In this document: piece by piece, positions 9,482 to 17,429 of the stretch
How the letters are laid out: each line of letters begins with the position of its first letter
Position numbering within the stretch: position 1 is the first letter of the stretch
Assembly: GCA_023053575.1 (NCBI GenBank)
Contig: JAKZAP010000009.1
Coordinates: 23,934,032 to 23,998,031 of the forward strand
DNA: 64,000 nucleotides
Reading direction: 5' to 3'
Source of the DNA: Branchinecta lynchi
Lineage: Eukaryota; Arthropoda; Branchiopoda; Anostraca; Branchinectidae
Program-made: the position numbers and the translations under genes
Notes under the pieces: model-generated
Told to the model about the DNA's origin: nothing
The model's input: the letters and a program-made list of their open reading frames with translations, nothing else
Databases searched by the model: none

Positions 9482-10211
9482 GCAAGTAAAATTTATTTTT
9501 AATGTTTTCACCGTTTTCTTCCATTTTATTCTCCATTCTTGAAACTCGTCACCGGTTCCTTTTCCCTCTTCTTTTTTCAAGCTTTTTCTGTTCCAAATCA
9601 TTTACGATTCGGTTAATGTATAATTTTTGGTATGTTAGCTATGATGATTTGGCAGCAATATTTCGGACGTTCTTGGCAAAGGATTCTCTTCAGATGGTCT
9701 CCTGGGTCAACACTGTGGAAAGGAATCAAACATGCAATCGGTTTTTAGTTTTTAGCATTTAAGATTTTTGGTTTTCACTTTCAAATTTTAGCATTTAGGA
9801 TTTTTCCGTATTTGGGATTTCCATTTTTAGGATTTTTCCGTATTTGGGATTTCCATTTTTAGGATTTTTCCGTATTTGGGATTTCCATTTTTAGGATTTT
9901 CAGTATTTGGGATTTCCATTTTTAGGATTTTCAGTATTTGGGATTTCCATTTTTAGGATTTTCTGTATTTGGGATTTCCATTTTTAGGATTTTCCGTATT
10001 TGGGATTTCCATTTTTAGGATTTTCAGTATTTGGGATTTCCATTTTTAGGATTTTTAGTTTTCCATCTGTAAATTTAGATTTTAGCATTTAGGAATTTTT
10101 TTTTTTTTTTTTTTTTGATTTTTTTTCTTTTAACAAATTTTAACTATATCTTTTTTTTAGGTGTTTTTCTGCTTTTTTCTCTTAACAAATTTTAATTATA
10201 TCTTTTTTTAG
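9482..10211 (+). other. POLB intron 2, GC-AG type, containing a minisatellite
   Basis: Begins GCAAGT and ends TTTTTTTAG. Bases about 9770-10075 are a tandem array of a roughly 34-bp unit built on TATTTGGGATTTCCATTTTT and TAGGATTTT. Near the 3' end the acceptor region is duplicated: AACAAATTTTAA-TATATC-T-run-TAG occurs at 10134-10160 and at 10185-10211. Only the second acceptor leads into an open frame, because a TAG blocks use of the first. Confidence 0.7.
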
Positions 10212-12272
10212 GTGTTTACAGAGCATGCAAGCGCCTTTCGAAAGGTTCTAAGGACATATCGTCTACACCCAGAAGCAATGTTTGAAGGAGCCAGAGCTGG
10301 AGATCTGGTGAATCAGCTACGCGAAACAATTCGTGGTATATTGGAAAGTATCCAGACTGAGCAGAGAGCAGGTTTGCGTTTTCAAATTTGTGTTAACGCA
10401 CAATTTAAGAAGTTATGTGAGAATGTTATCGAAGTTCCACTGTGGTCTTTCATGGAACGATTTTATATGGGTTCCGATGTTGGTGAGATTATTGACGCGT
10501 GTTTGCGAAAAATTAACGAATCTGCTGAAAAATTTTCAGGGGCAGGCAGTGGATTTATTTTTCAAGGTGTTCTTTCTTTTGATTTGTATGTGGATACTGC
10601 GGGTGACGATTTTCCTTTGCCTGTAGGCACGAAAGGTCCTCCAATCCCAAAAGATTTGCAAAAGAAAAGGGCATTAATCCGGTTTCGCTTTGACCAGTCT
10701 GAACAATGTTTCATGTGGGCTGTTTTAGCTTCGGGTCATGAGATAACAAGAGATGAATCGCCAAAGTTTAGTTTAGAGAGTCTAAACATTTTGGGGTTAA
10801 CAAATGGTGGGATATTCCCAACAGTTACTTTTAACTGTTTTGAAAATTCGTGGCCAATAAAGATCAAAGACATAAAAAAGTGGGAGAAAGAAAACGAGGC
10901 TGCAGGTGTGGGGGTTGTTATTTTGAGGTATGACGAACTTGATAAACTAACACACACAGTCCGTGTCCCTTCAGTTCCAAATGTCAAATACCCTGTTTAT
11001 CTTTTGTATGGGGAACATAAGGAAAAAGCTCATTTTTGGCCGATTGTCTCCCTATCGCGTTTACTTCGGTACAAACAATGCTCTGAGCATTATTACTGTC
11101 ATTATTGCCTGTCGTCTCATACAAAGGTTGAACTTAGGGACGAACATGCTCGCTTCTGTTCGACCCATGGAATGCAAAGGGTTTCTCTTCCCTCCCAAGA
11201 GGAGAATACATTGGAGTTTACTAATCACCACCACAAAATTCAGATGGAGTATCGTATTTTTGCTGATTTTGAGTCCGTGCTTAAACCTCTCGAAGATCCT
11301 CTCCAACCCTCTCTGACTTCCGAACATGTCCCTGCTGCTTTTGGTTTTGCTGTCATTGGTCGCGATAAGAAACTTGTTACTTATAAGGAGGATTATGGTG
11401 AAGGTTGTCATGTAAGGGGTTTGAAACTTCTTATGGGCGAAGTAGAGTTGTGCATAGATAAGGTACGACAGACTTATAACGATATGGTTATTACCGAGGC
11501 TGACCATGATAAGATTGTCTCTGATACTTGTTGGATCTGTCGAAAGAAGCTAATTGAAGACCCCTCGCGAAAACCTGGTAAATATAAGAAGAATTCTGTT
11601 CACAGAGATCATGACCATTATACCGAAGGTCCAAATTTTAGAGGGAATTCTCATGGGTATTGCAACCTCCGTTTGTCCTTCAAGAAAAAACAGATTCCTG
11701 TGGGCTTTCACAATCTGTCCTACGACATCAAACACGTGCTTTCCGGTCTCTCTGTCCTGGAACAGGAAAATTATATTTCTTCTGGGATCAAGTATGAGAT
11801 TATTTCCAAGACTAGTGAGCAGTTCCTAATGTTATCAGTTTCTTGGACAAGACCTAATGTTAGGGGTGGGTTTGAAAAGTATGGCATGCAGCTGTATGAT
11901 ACTTTTTCGTTTCTTTCGAAATCACTTGACACTCTCATCAAAGTTCAAAAACAAGATGATCCACAGAGCTTTACCATATTGCGTCAGATGTTTCCAGATG
12001 ATGAAAAATATGCTTTGCTTACCCAAAAGGGTGTATTCTGCTATTCCTATCTTGACAGCTTTGACAAGTTTCGGGACGCTTCCCTCCCACCGAAAGAAAT
12101 GTTTAAAAACGATTTGATTGACGAACACATTTCAGATAAAGAATACGTTTTTGCAGAAACAGTTTGGAACAAATTCTCTTGTTCCACCTTGCTTGACTAT
12201 ACTCTAGTTTATCTCAAGTCTGACGTACTTTGTCTTAGCGATGTTTTTATGAAATTTGCTCAAGATTTTTAG
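10212..12272 (+). CDS. POLB exon 3: pPolB N-terminal and 3'-5' exonuclease domains, truncated
   Basis: A 686-codon open frame. Counting from the exon start, the exonuclease motifs are Exo I FADFES (about residue 352), Exo II FHNLSYDIKH (about 505) and Exo III YLKSD (about 671). Between Exo I and II lies a Cys/His cluster (CWICRKKL, then HRDHDHY and SHGYCNLRLS). It resembles the HNH/treble-clef insertion known from Polinton-type polymerases. The exonuclease residues look intact. After MKFAQDF the frame ends at the junction with the inverted insert, before any polymerase motif. Confidence 0.92.
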   Translation: MFTEHASAFRKVLRTYRLHPEAMFEGARAGDLVNQLRETIRGILESIQTEQRAGLRFQICVNAQFKKLCENVIEVPLWSFMERFYMGSDVGEIIDACLRKINESAEKFSGAGSGFIFQGVLSFDLYVDTAGDDFPLPVGTKGPPIPKDLQKKRALIRFRFDQSEQCFMWAVLASGHEITRDESPKFSLESLNILGLTNGGIFPTVTFNCFENSWPIKIKDIKKWEKENEAAGVGVVILRYDELDKLTHTVRVPSVPNVKYPVYLLYGEHKEKAHFWPIVSLSRLLRYKQCSEHYYCHYCLSSHTKVELRDEHARFCSTHGMQRVSLPSQEENTLEFTNHHHKIQMEYRIFADFESVLKPLEDPLQPSLTSEHVPAAFGFAVIGRDKKLVTYKEDYGEGCHVRGLKLLMGEVELCIDKVRQTYNDMVITEADHDKIVSDTCWICRKKLIEDPSRKPGKYKKNSVHRDHDHYTEGPNFRGNSHGYCNLRLSFKKKQIPVGFHNLSYDIKHVLSGLSVLEQENYISSGIKYEIISKTSEQFLMLSVSWTRPNVRGGFEKYGMQLYDTFSFLSKSLDTLIKVQKQDDPQSFTILRQMFPDDEKYALLTQKGVFCYSYLDSFDKFRDASLPPKEMFKNDLIDEHISDKEYVFAETVWNKFSCSTLLDYTLVYLKSDVLCLSDVFMKFAQDF

Positions 12273-12480
12273 CGGGGCGGTCAAAGTTGCCGAGTATTGG
12301 GCAGATTGCCTGTCCTGCACCAACAGTTCCAACTATTTAATGAAGGTGGAGGATTGGGCCCATGGCAGGGGTGGGAGATATGTGAGGACGTGTTGGGGTT
12401 GTACCCAACCGTCCATAAGTATTATAAAAAATTTTAAGTTGTAGTTTTTTAATATAACATATGTACCCAAGCATCGTTTC
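12271..12480 (+). repeat. Inverted copy of the zinc-ribbon gene inserted in POLB
   Basis: These 210 bp equal the reverse complement of 20127-20337 with only a few differences, for example one A/T-run indel near 12431 and a two-base change near 12285. The copy covers the C-terminal half of the 20163-20444 protein plus its 3' flank. It reads in coding sense on the plus strand (12271-12444), so a chimeric short frame exists but has no start of its own. The donor gene is still in place, so this is a copy rather than a move. Confidence 0.92.
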
Positions 12481-12482
12481 TT

Positions 12483-12866
12483 GTTAAGACAAACAAAAAT
12501 AATGAACTGGGCAGACTAAAAAATGAACTAGGGTCGGATTATTTTGTAGAGATGATTGCAACAGCACCAAAATGTTACATCATTCTTACAGCACAGGACA
12601 GCATAAAAATGGCTACAAAGGGTGTTCCAAGGCATTACGCCAAAAAGAATTTCACTATGGAGGTTTTTCGAAAGACCGTGCTTGAAGGAACGGTTGTCAT
12701 GGCTAGAACTCGGGCTATCAGATCCAAGAAATTAAAAATGTATACCATGGATGTGGTGAAAATTGGGATTACGGGTCTCAGCGATAAAAGCTACGTTTTA
12801 CACTACGGAATTAACACAATACCCTACGGGCATTACTCTTTGAAAGATCGAAACATTCAGTTGTGA
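12483..12866 (+). pseudogene. POLB C-terminal remnant
   Basis: The open frame runs from about 12483 to TGA at 12866. It contains the conserved C-terminal end of protein-primed Polinton polymerases: a KGVPRHY segment, then TRAIRSKKLKMYT, and a final NTIPYGHYSL. No start codon or polymerase motif precedes it other than an internal ATG at 12552. It is the 3' part of the same gene as exon 3, cut off by the inverted insert. Confidence 0.85.
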
Positions 12867-12885
12867 TCAGTTGAAAACTAGCATC

Positions 12886-13386
12886 ATGGGAAGACGGTTG
12901 ACTTTATTTAAAGTGAACAAACCTGTAAATATTTGTAAAAAGTGGGACTTTGAAAAGTGGCGTGATTTGATGAAAATTCACTCTTCTTACGAATATGTGT
13001 ATCCGAGAAGAAGATTTCCATATCCTATCATGGATTATGGAGAATTTGTGGTTGTGGAAACTTACTTTGGGAAGGATTTTCCTAATCTGGAAGACTATAG
13101 TAATGATCTTGAAAATGGAGAAGCTTTTGGACCGGAGAACTTTGTTGAAGTTGTAGCTCTATATTTGATGAACTATTCTTTTGGTCGGTGTGGTTATAGA
13201 TTGGTGACAGATGGTGCTTATGGTAAAAAAAAAGACTATTTTAAAAAAAATTTTGAGGAGATGCGTCAGTGGCACAAGTGCAACGATTATAATGAATTTG
13301 ACATGATCTTAACATTTAAAACTGTGTATTATTGGATGATGAAAGACCCAGTGAATCGGTGTGTTGTTGTAGTAGATGATTATTGA
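12886..13386 (+). CDS. Uncharacterised Polinton protein (166 aa)
   Basis: Starts at the ATG 20 bp after the POLB stop. The product is rich in aromatic and charged residues (for example YEYVYPRRRFPYPIMDYGEF and GPENFVEVVALYLMNYSFG), with no signal peptide or membrane segment. No known domain is recognised. It lies just before the packaging ATPase on the same strand, where Polintons often carry lineage-specific genes. The intact frame of normal composition argues it is a real gene. Confidence 0.7.
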   Translation: MGRRLTLFKVNKPVNICKKWDFEKWRDLMKIHSSYEYVYPRRRFPYPIMDYGEFVVVETYFGKDFPNLEDYSNDLENGEAFGPENFVEVVALYLMNYSFGRCGYRLVTDGAYGKKKDYFKKNFEEMRQWHKCNDYNEFDMILTFKTVYYWMMKDPVNRCVVVVDDY

Positions 13387-13472
13387 ATAGTGATATTTTT
13401 GTACAAGGTGATAAAATAAACAAACAAATAGATATATCTGTTAGTCTGACGTTGTCTTTCCTCCCTCCCACA

Positions 13473-14105
13473 ATGCTAAAGTTCCAAACACCTTCCAAGA
13501 TCTGGGTTGTTGGACCATCAGGTAGTGGTAAGACTACCTTCATTTCTAGAGTGATCAGGGAAGGAGAGAGAACCCTATCCTCACCACACCAGAACATAGT
13601 TTTCCTTTATAAAACTTGGCAGAAAGCATATGATGCTATTTTGAAGGATTCTCCCCAGGTGCAATTTAAGGAAGGTCTCTCTAGTCTCTCTGAAACACCT
13701 GAAGACACTTTTCTTATAATCGACGATCTTGCAATCGAGATTGAAAAAAACTCATCTCAATTGTTGGAGCTCTGGACCGTTTCTAGCCACCATAGAAACA
13801 TAACTTGTTGTCTGGTTCTCCACAACTTTTTCCAGCAAGGACCGTCTATGAGAACTTTAAGTCTAAATACACAATATTTTGTGTTATTCAGAACACCGCG
13901 TGATGAATCAACTATAGTCAACCTCGGAAAGCAGTTGTTTCCAGGAAATGCCGCCTACCTCCAGAAGGCATATCAGCATGCTACAAGAGAACGTTATGGG
14001 TATCTTGTCATTGACTTAGAAACTAGAGATCGGAACTTGACTCTTGTTTCTAACCTGTTTGAGGAAAAACCTACGGTATATCTGCCTACTACTCAGGAGC
14101 AATAG
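13473..14105 (+). CDS. ATP: FtsK/HerA-type DNA-packaging ATPase
   Basis: About 210 residues from the first ATG at 13473. The open frame extends 30 codons upstream with no ATG. The Walker A motif is GPSGSGKT near the N-terminus, and the Walker B is FLIIDDL, 80 residues later. The segment LVLHNFFQQG and a following Arg-rich region match the sensor and arginine-finger area of the A32/FtsK-like ATPases of Polintons and adintoviruses. The enzyme would pump DNA into the capsid. It lies upstream of the morphogenesis genes on the same strand, and all key motifs are intact. Confidence 0.92.
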   Translation: MLKFQTPSKIWVVGPSGSGKTTFISRVIREGERTLSSPHQNIVFLYKTWQKAYDAILKDSPQVQFKEGLSSLSETPEDTFLIIDDLAIEIEKNSSQLLELWTVSSHHRNITCCLVLHNFFQQGPSMRTLSLNTQYFVLFRTPRDESTIVNLGKQLFPGNAAYLQKAYQHATRERYGYLVIDLETRDRNLTLVSNLFEEKPTVYLPTTQEQ

Positions 14106-14119
14106 GGTTAGTCTGCAAC

Positions 14120-14448
14120 ATGGAGGGGTTGTGCAAGTGTGAACCCTTGTTAAAAGTTTTAGCATCTGCTAAGCCAAAACTTAGAAATGCAATACTAGAA
14201 AATTCAGACGACAAACTCTATCGCCCTTTGTCTGAGCTTGCATATAATATACTACAAAATAACATAAACATGCCAGATCTGACTAAACACCGCATGAAGA
14301 AACATCAGCATATTATTAGAGTCCTAAGTAGCAAAAAAAAAAACTTAAAGAGAAGAAGAAACATCTGAAAAACCAGAAAGGAGGAGGATTTTTTTCATTA
14401 TTGATCCCACTGGTTAGTTCCTTGATTAGTGCTTTTGCCAAAAAATAA
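14120..14448 (+). pseudogene. Small basic Polinton protein with hydrophobic tail, frameshifted
   Basis: The ATG at 14120 opens a basic, helical frame (MEGLCKCEPLLKVLASAKPK and onward) that stops at 14368. From about 14340 another frame continues the natural ending: a Lys-rich stretch, NQKGGGFFSLLIPLVSSL and a stop at 14446-14448. The two halves meet at a run of eleven A (14333-14343), so a one-base loss there is the likely cause. The architecture (basic helical body, Gly-rich turn, hydrophobic C-terminus) matches a small protein often found beside capsid genes in such elements; its role is not established. A sequencing error in the A run or slippage-dependent expression are alternatives. Confidence 0.7.
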
Positions 14449-14449
14449 A

Positions 14450-15202
14450 ATGGCCATCCCTTACAAACTAATAGCTATAGACAAGCTACTACTCCCAAAG
14501 GATCGATTTCAGGTTGAACTTGGTTCATTTTTGAGTGAAAAAACAATTGGTGATGATATTAAGCTAGTGTTGTTAGAACAAGCTGTTTCTCGATTACGCA
14601 AGTTCGATCAAGAACTTAAACTACCTCTCAACGTGCAAGTCGTGCAACCTCCAACATCACAGCAAACCTCCGGAGGGTCGCAGCCAGCGCCCGGGATTCA
14701 TCCGGTGCCCCCCGCGCCCGTTATCGCCCCTCCCCTTACCGACACCATTAGCGCTTTACCGGCATCGCAGCGAAGCGCCGGGAAGAATGTTTTAGAAGCT
14801 TTAACCAGGCTTGAGGGTGTTAACTATGTTGAGGGTGAAGCTGAAATAGTAATTGGATCTGAGAAGCTAAACGTCCTTGACGTTTTAACTGACTTAACTT
14901 CTACACGTAAGCAAAGATTTGCTCTCAGCGACTTGAGCATTCAGTATCTCGCAAAATCCAGTTTCCCTGTATCATTGATAAAGAATAAGGGAGTTGTTAC
15001 TTCCATCCAGAACTATAGACTTGAGGATAGTTATGTGTCATTCCAATCGGGAATAGAATCGTTTAGATCAGGAGTAGATAACAACACACCATCGGTGTCT
15101 ACCCCTCAGTCTCAAAAGAAACTTCAGAAGCTGCTGGAGCGGATGAGCTCTCCTTCATCACCTTCGAGCACCTACATTAAGGGAGCATGGAAGAAGCCGT
15201 AA
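14450..15202 (+). CDS. Uncharacterised Polinton protein with Pro/Gln-rich hinge (250 aa)
   Basis: The ATG at 14450 follows the previous stop by one base. The N-terminal 60 residues look helical (KLVLLEQAVSRLRKFDQEL), followed by a disordered Pro/Ser/Gln hinge (QPAPGIHPVPPAPVIAPP). A mixed C-terminal domain (NVLDVLTDLTSTRKQRFALS) follows, with a Ser/Pro-rich tail. No catalytic motif is seen. GC-rich codons in the hinge differ from the AT-rich surroundings. It may be a virion or scaffold protein, judging only by position between two morphogenesis genes. The last 16 bases overlap the integrase gene. Confidence 0.75.
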   Translation: MAIPYKLIAIDKLLLPKDRFQVELGSFLSEKTIGDDIKLVLLEQAVSRLRKFDQELKLPLNVQVVQPPTSQQTSGGSQPAPGIHPVPPAPVIAPPLTDTISALPASQRSAGKNVLEALTRLEGVNYVEGEAEIVIGSEKLNVLDVLTDLTSTRKQRFALSDLSIQYLAKSSFPVSLIKNKGVVTSIQNYRLEDSYVSFQSGIESFRSGVDNNTPSVSTPQSQKKLQKLLERMSSPSSPSSTYIKGAWKKP

Positions 15203-16236
15203 ATAAGGTGTACACCAGTGTTGGCAGGTATGGGTATTTAGCCCCTCCTAGTGTCTTGGCCAAAGCGGCAAAGGTTCCTTTAAAAAAAGCAGAACTATTT
15301 CTTCAGAAACATGAAACATATTCACTTCATCGGAACAGAAGATTACGCCCTAAGAAATTCAGAAAAGTATTTGCTTGGTATCCTGGGCATGTTGCCATGG
15401 CGGACTTGTTAGTTTTTGAGAAAGTATTTGTTCAGCATAATAAACCATACAAATATTTATTAGTTGTGATTGATGCGTTTTCTCGATATCTCTATCTGAA
15501 ACCTCTGATTACAAAGACTGGTTCTGAAGTAGCCAAAAATCTTGAGTCGATTTTCCAGGAAAGCTCGTATAAACTTTTTGGTGTAGATAGAGGATCTGAA
15601 TTTGTGAACCCTTCTGTAAAAAAACTTTTAAAAAAATACGGAACTAAAATGTATCATGTCAACTCTCCCATTAAAATGTCCATGGCTGAACGTGTTATTA
15701 GAACCATTCGATTAATGCTTAATCGTTACAACACATTTAATAATACCTTCTCGTTTACTCACCACCTTCCTTTGCTGGTTCAGCAGTATAATGAGACCCC
15801 ACATAGAGGGATTCGCGGTTTTACTCCGGCAGGGGTAACTAACGAAAATATACCTATAATTCAAGACTTTTTGTATGCAGACAAAAATGATGTGACCCCA
15901 CCAAAGTTTGAACCGGGCCAGTCAGTGAGGATCACAAGAACTTTGGATCAGTTTGAGAAAGCTAGTGGCTACACTTTTTCTAAAGAAATATTTAGAATTG
16001 ATAAAGTATTAAATACCAACCCTGTTTGTTATACACTGAGCACGATAAAAGGTGACGAAAAAATAGACGGGTCATTTTATTCGAATGAACTGGTCGCTGT
16101 TAAAGAACCCGAAGATTATTTAGTTGAAAAGATACTTAAACGAAAGACAATAAACAAAAAACTTCATTTGCTTGTCAAGTTTCAAGGGTATGCAACGCCC
16201 GAGTGGATTCCAGCCGAAAATCTAAGAAATGTCTGA
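15187..16236 (+). CDS. INT: Retroviral-type integrase with C-terminal chromodomain
   Basis: 349 residues from the ATG at 15187, which overlaps the previous gene. The catalytic core shows the DDE triad: Asp in MADLLVFEKV, Asp in FGVDRGSEF, and Glu in MSMAERVIRTIR. The typical NETPHRGIRGFTPAG follows. The C-terminus (VEKILKRKTINKKLHLLVKF then WIPAENL) is a chromodomain, a module known from Polinton and Ty3-type integrases that can direct insertion to marked chromatin. The enzyme would join element ends to a 6-bp staggered target, which agrees with the duplicated CATGTC. The frame is intact. Confidence 0.95.
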   Translation: MEEAVNKVYTSVGRYGYLAPPSVLAKAAKVPLKKAELFLQKHETYSLHRNRRLRPKKFRKVFAWYPGHVAMADLLVFEKVFVQHNKPYKYLLVVIDAFSRYLYLKPLITKTGSEVAKNLESIFQESSYKLFGVDRGSEFVNPSVKKLLKKYGTKMYHVNSPIKMSMAERVIRTIRLMLNRYNTFNNTFSFTHHLPLLVQQYNETPHRGIRGFTPAGVTNENIPIIQDFLYADKNDVTPPKFEPGQSVRITRTLDQFEKASGYTFSKEIFRIDKVLNTNPVCYTLSTIKGDEKIDGSFYSNELVAVKEPEDYLVEKILKRKTINKKLHLLVKFQGYATPEWIPAENLRNV

Positions 16237-17014
16237 AGGTTTTTACGTGTTTTTTAGTAGTGATGTTTATGATGAAATCTACAATGAAAATAAAATATCT
16301 GACTTCTTAACAAAGCTTTCTCCTCCTATTCGGTTGAGTGATGGTAATTGGAAATGTGCTCTTGTGGAAGCTAGTGTTACTAACGATTTTAGCGTGGTAA
16401 ACCCGAAAGATATTTACACGTTTTCTTTTAAATTAACATGTCCAAGTAATTTTGAAGCTATTTTACAAATTGACCCTCATGAAAATTACTCTTCCGCGCA
16501 GGATGTGATGAAAAGCATGTCAGATCAGCTGGATATAGATGAAAGCTGGGCAGAAGTAAACGATAGAGAATATGTGCGTATTCACTATGATTCTGGAGAG
16601 AACCGTTTCTTTGTGACAGGACTGAAAAAACGAGAACATATGAGTTTTTCTGCTGCCTTGGGCAATCTTCTCGGTTTTAGAAATCTGAAATATGTGATGG
16701 AAGATGATTCAGGTTCGATCTATGCAGAATCTCCTCCTGCATACGTTAAAGATTGGTATTCTATTATGATATATTCGGATTTGGTCATCCCTTCAAGACT
16801 AGGGAACACACATGCGCCTGTTGTTAGAATTCTACCGCGCAAAGCTTCCTCTGATAAAACTCTATTCTATTCGTTTGGGGAGTTAATATATCATGACTTG
16901 TCTTTTAAGGAATGTGAAACAGTTAGATTTACTTTAAGAACAGAGCTTGGTGATTTAGTTCCCATAAAAGCAGGTGTTTGTCAGATGACGTTTCATTTCC
17001 GTAAAGATGCTTAA
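16229..17014 (+). CDS. Penton-like minor capsid protein (single jelly roll)
   Basis: 261 residues starting inside the last codons of the integrase gene. The family pattern is a β-rich N-terminal half (FYVFFSSDVYDEIYNEN), a conserved middle (SIMIYSDLVIPSRLGNTHAP then VVRILPRKA), and an ending VPIKAGVCQMTFHFRK. This layout is shared by Polinton proteins predicted to form a single jelly roll at capsid vertices. It lies directly before the core-like and major capsid genes. The assignment is by recognised pattern, without structural proof. Confidence 0.8.
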   Translation: MSEGFYVFFSSDVYDEIYNENKISDFLTKLSPPIRLSDGNWKCALVEASVTNDFSVVNPKDIYTFSFKLTCPSNFEAILQIDPHENYSSAQDVMKSMSDQLDIDESWAEVNDREYVRIHYDSGENRFFVTGLKKREHMSFSAALGNLLGFRNLKYVMEDDSGSIYAESPPAYVKDWYSIMIYSDLVIPSRLGNTHAPVVRILPRKASSDKTLFYSFGELIYHDLSFKECETVRFTLRTELGDLVPIKAGVCQMTFHFRKDA

Positions 17015-17429
17015 GGGAAGAACATTCATTTGCCCGTCCGTGGATACCTTAGTTCACACTCTTGCCCCTCAGACAGGAGGTGGTCTCCCGTTTTATGTAG
17101 GCCGGCAGGGTCATATGAGGGGGTATGGAATCGGAGCGTGGATAGGACAGATTTTTCGCAAGGGACTTCCTGTTATTCGTCGACTATTTAGCCCGACCGC
17201 GAAACAGTTTATTGGTGATACCTTAAGTGATATCGAACAGGGGAAAAAGCTTGGCGAATCTGTTAAGACACATGCTAGAACCGTGGTTAAAAATGTAGCT
17301 TCTAAGCTACAACAAGGTAATGGATTAAAGCGTCCGATCAAGAGGAAATTGATCAGTATTGGGGCGGCTCGCGCAAAAGCAACATCACGCAAAAACAAGA
17401 AGCATAAGCGCGATTTTTTTGACACGTAA
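17007..17429 (+). CDS. Small basic core-like protein with GGGLPFY and GYGIG motifs
   Basis: 140 residues, overlapping the penton-like gene by 8 bases; its stop shares a base with the next start. An N-terminal Gly-rich segment (QTGGGLPFYVGRQGHMRGYG) resembles adenain-type cleavage sites. A hydrophobic/amphipathic stretch follows, and the C-terminus is very basic (ARAKATSRKNKKHKRD). This combination suits an adenovirus pVI- or pX-like minor protein: processed by the protease, binding DNA or capsid interior. That role is inferred from composition and neighbours. Confidence 0.7.
   Translation: MLKGRTFICPSVDTLVHTLAPQTGGGLPFYVGRQGHMRGYGIGAWIGQIFRKGLPVIRRLFSPTAKQFIGDTLSDIEQGKKLGESVKTHARTVVKNVASKLQQGNGLKRPIKRKLISIGAARAKATSRKNKKHKRDFFDT

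Larger units (their letters stand above)
8439..12866 (+). pseudogene. POLB: Protein-primed DNA polymerase B of the Polinton, spliced and broken
   Basis: Three exons (8439-8708, 9119-9481, 10212-12270) join in phase 0. They give an acidic N-terminal region followed by the pPolB N-terminal and 3'-5' exonuclease domains. The frame then stops at a TAG exactly where foreign sequence begins. Bases 12271-12480 are an inverted copy of 20127-20337 from the element's zinc-ribbon gene. The polymerase frame resumes at about 12483 and runs to the stop at 12866 with the C-terminal thumb-type end. The whole palm and fingers, including both catalytic Asp motifs, are missing. Complete Polinton polymerases would have several hundred more residues between the two remnants. 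The enzyme would replicate the element from a terminal protein; this copy cannot. An assembly error is the main alternative. Confidence 0.9.

Noticed and set aside
12256..12444. Short plus-strand frame looking like a new zinc-finger gene
   Set aside because: It is the C-terminal half of zinc-ribbon paralogue 2 copied in inverted orientation and lacks its own N-terminus.
13383..13472. Extended N-terminus of the packaging ATPase
   Set aside because: The extension has no ATG; the first ATG at 13473 gives the usual length before the Walker A motif.
14429..14449. Upstream start for the 250-aa Polinton protein
   Set aside because: Needs a TTG start and overlaps the preceding gene's hydrophobic tail; the ATG at 14450 directly follows that gene's stop.
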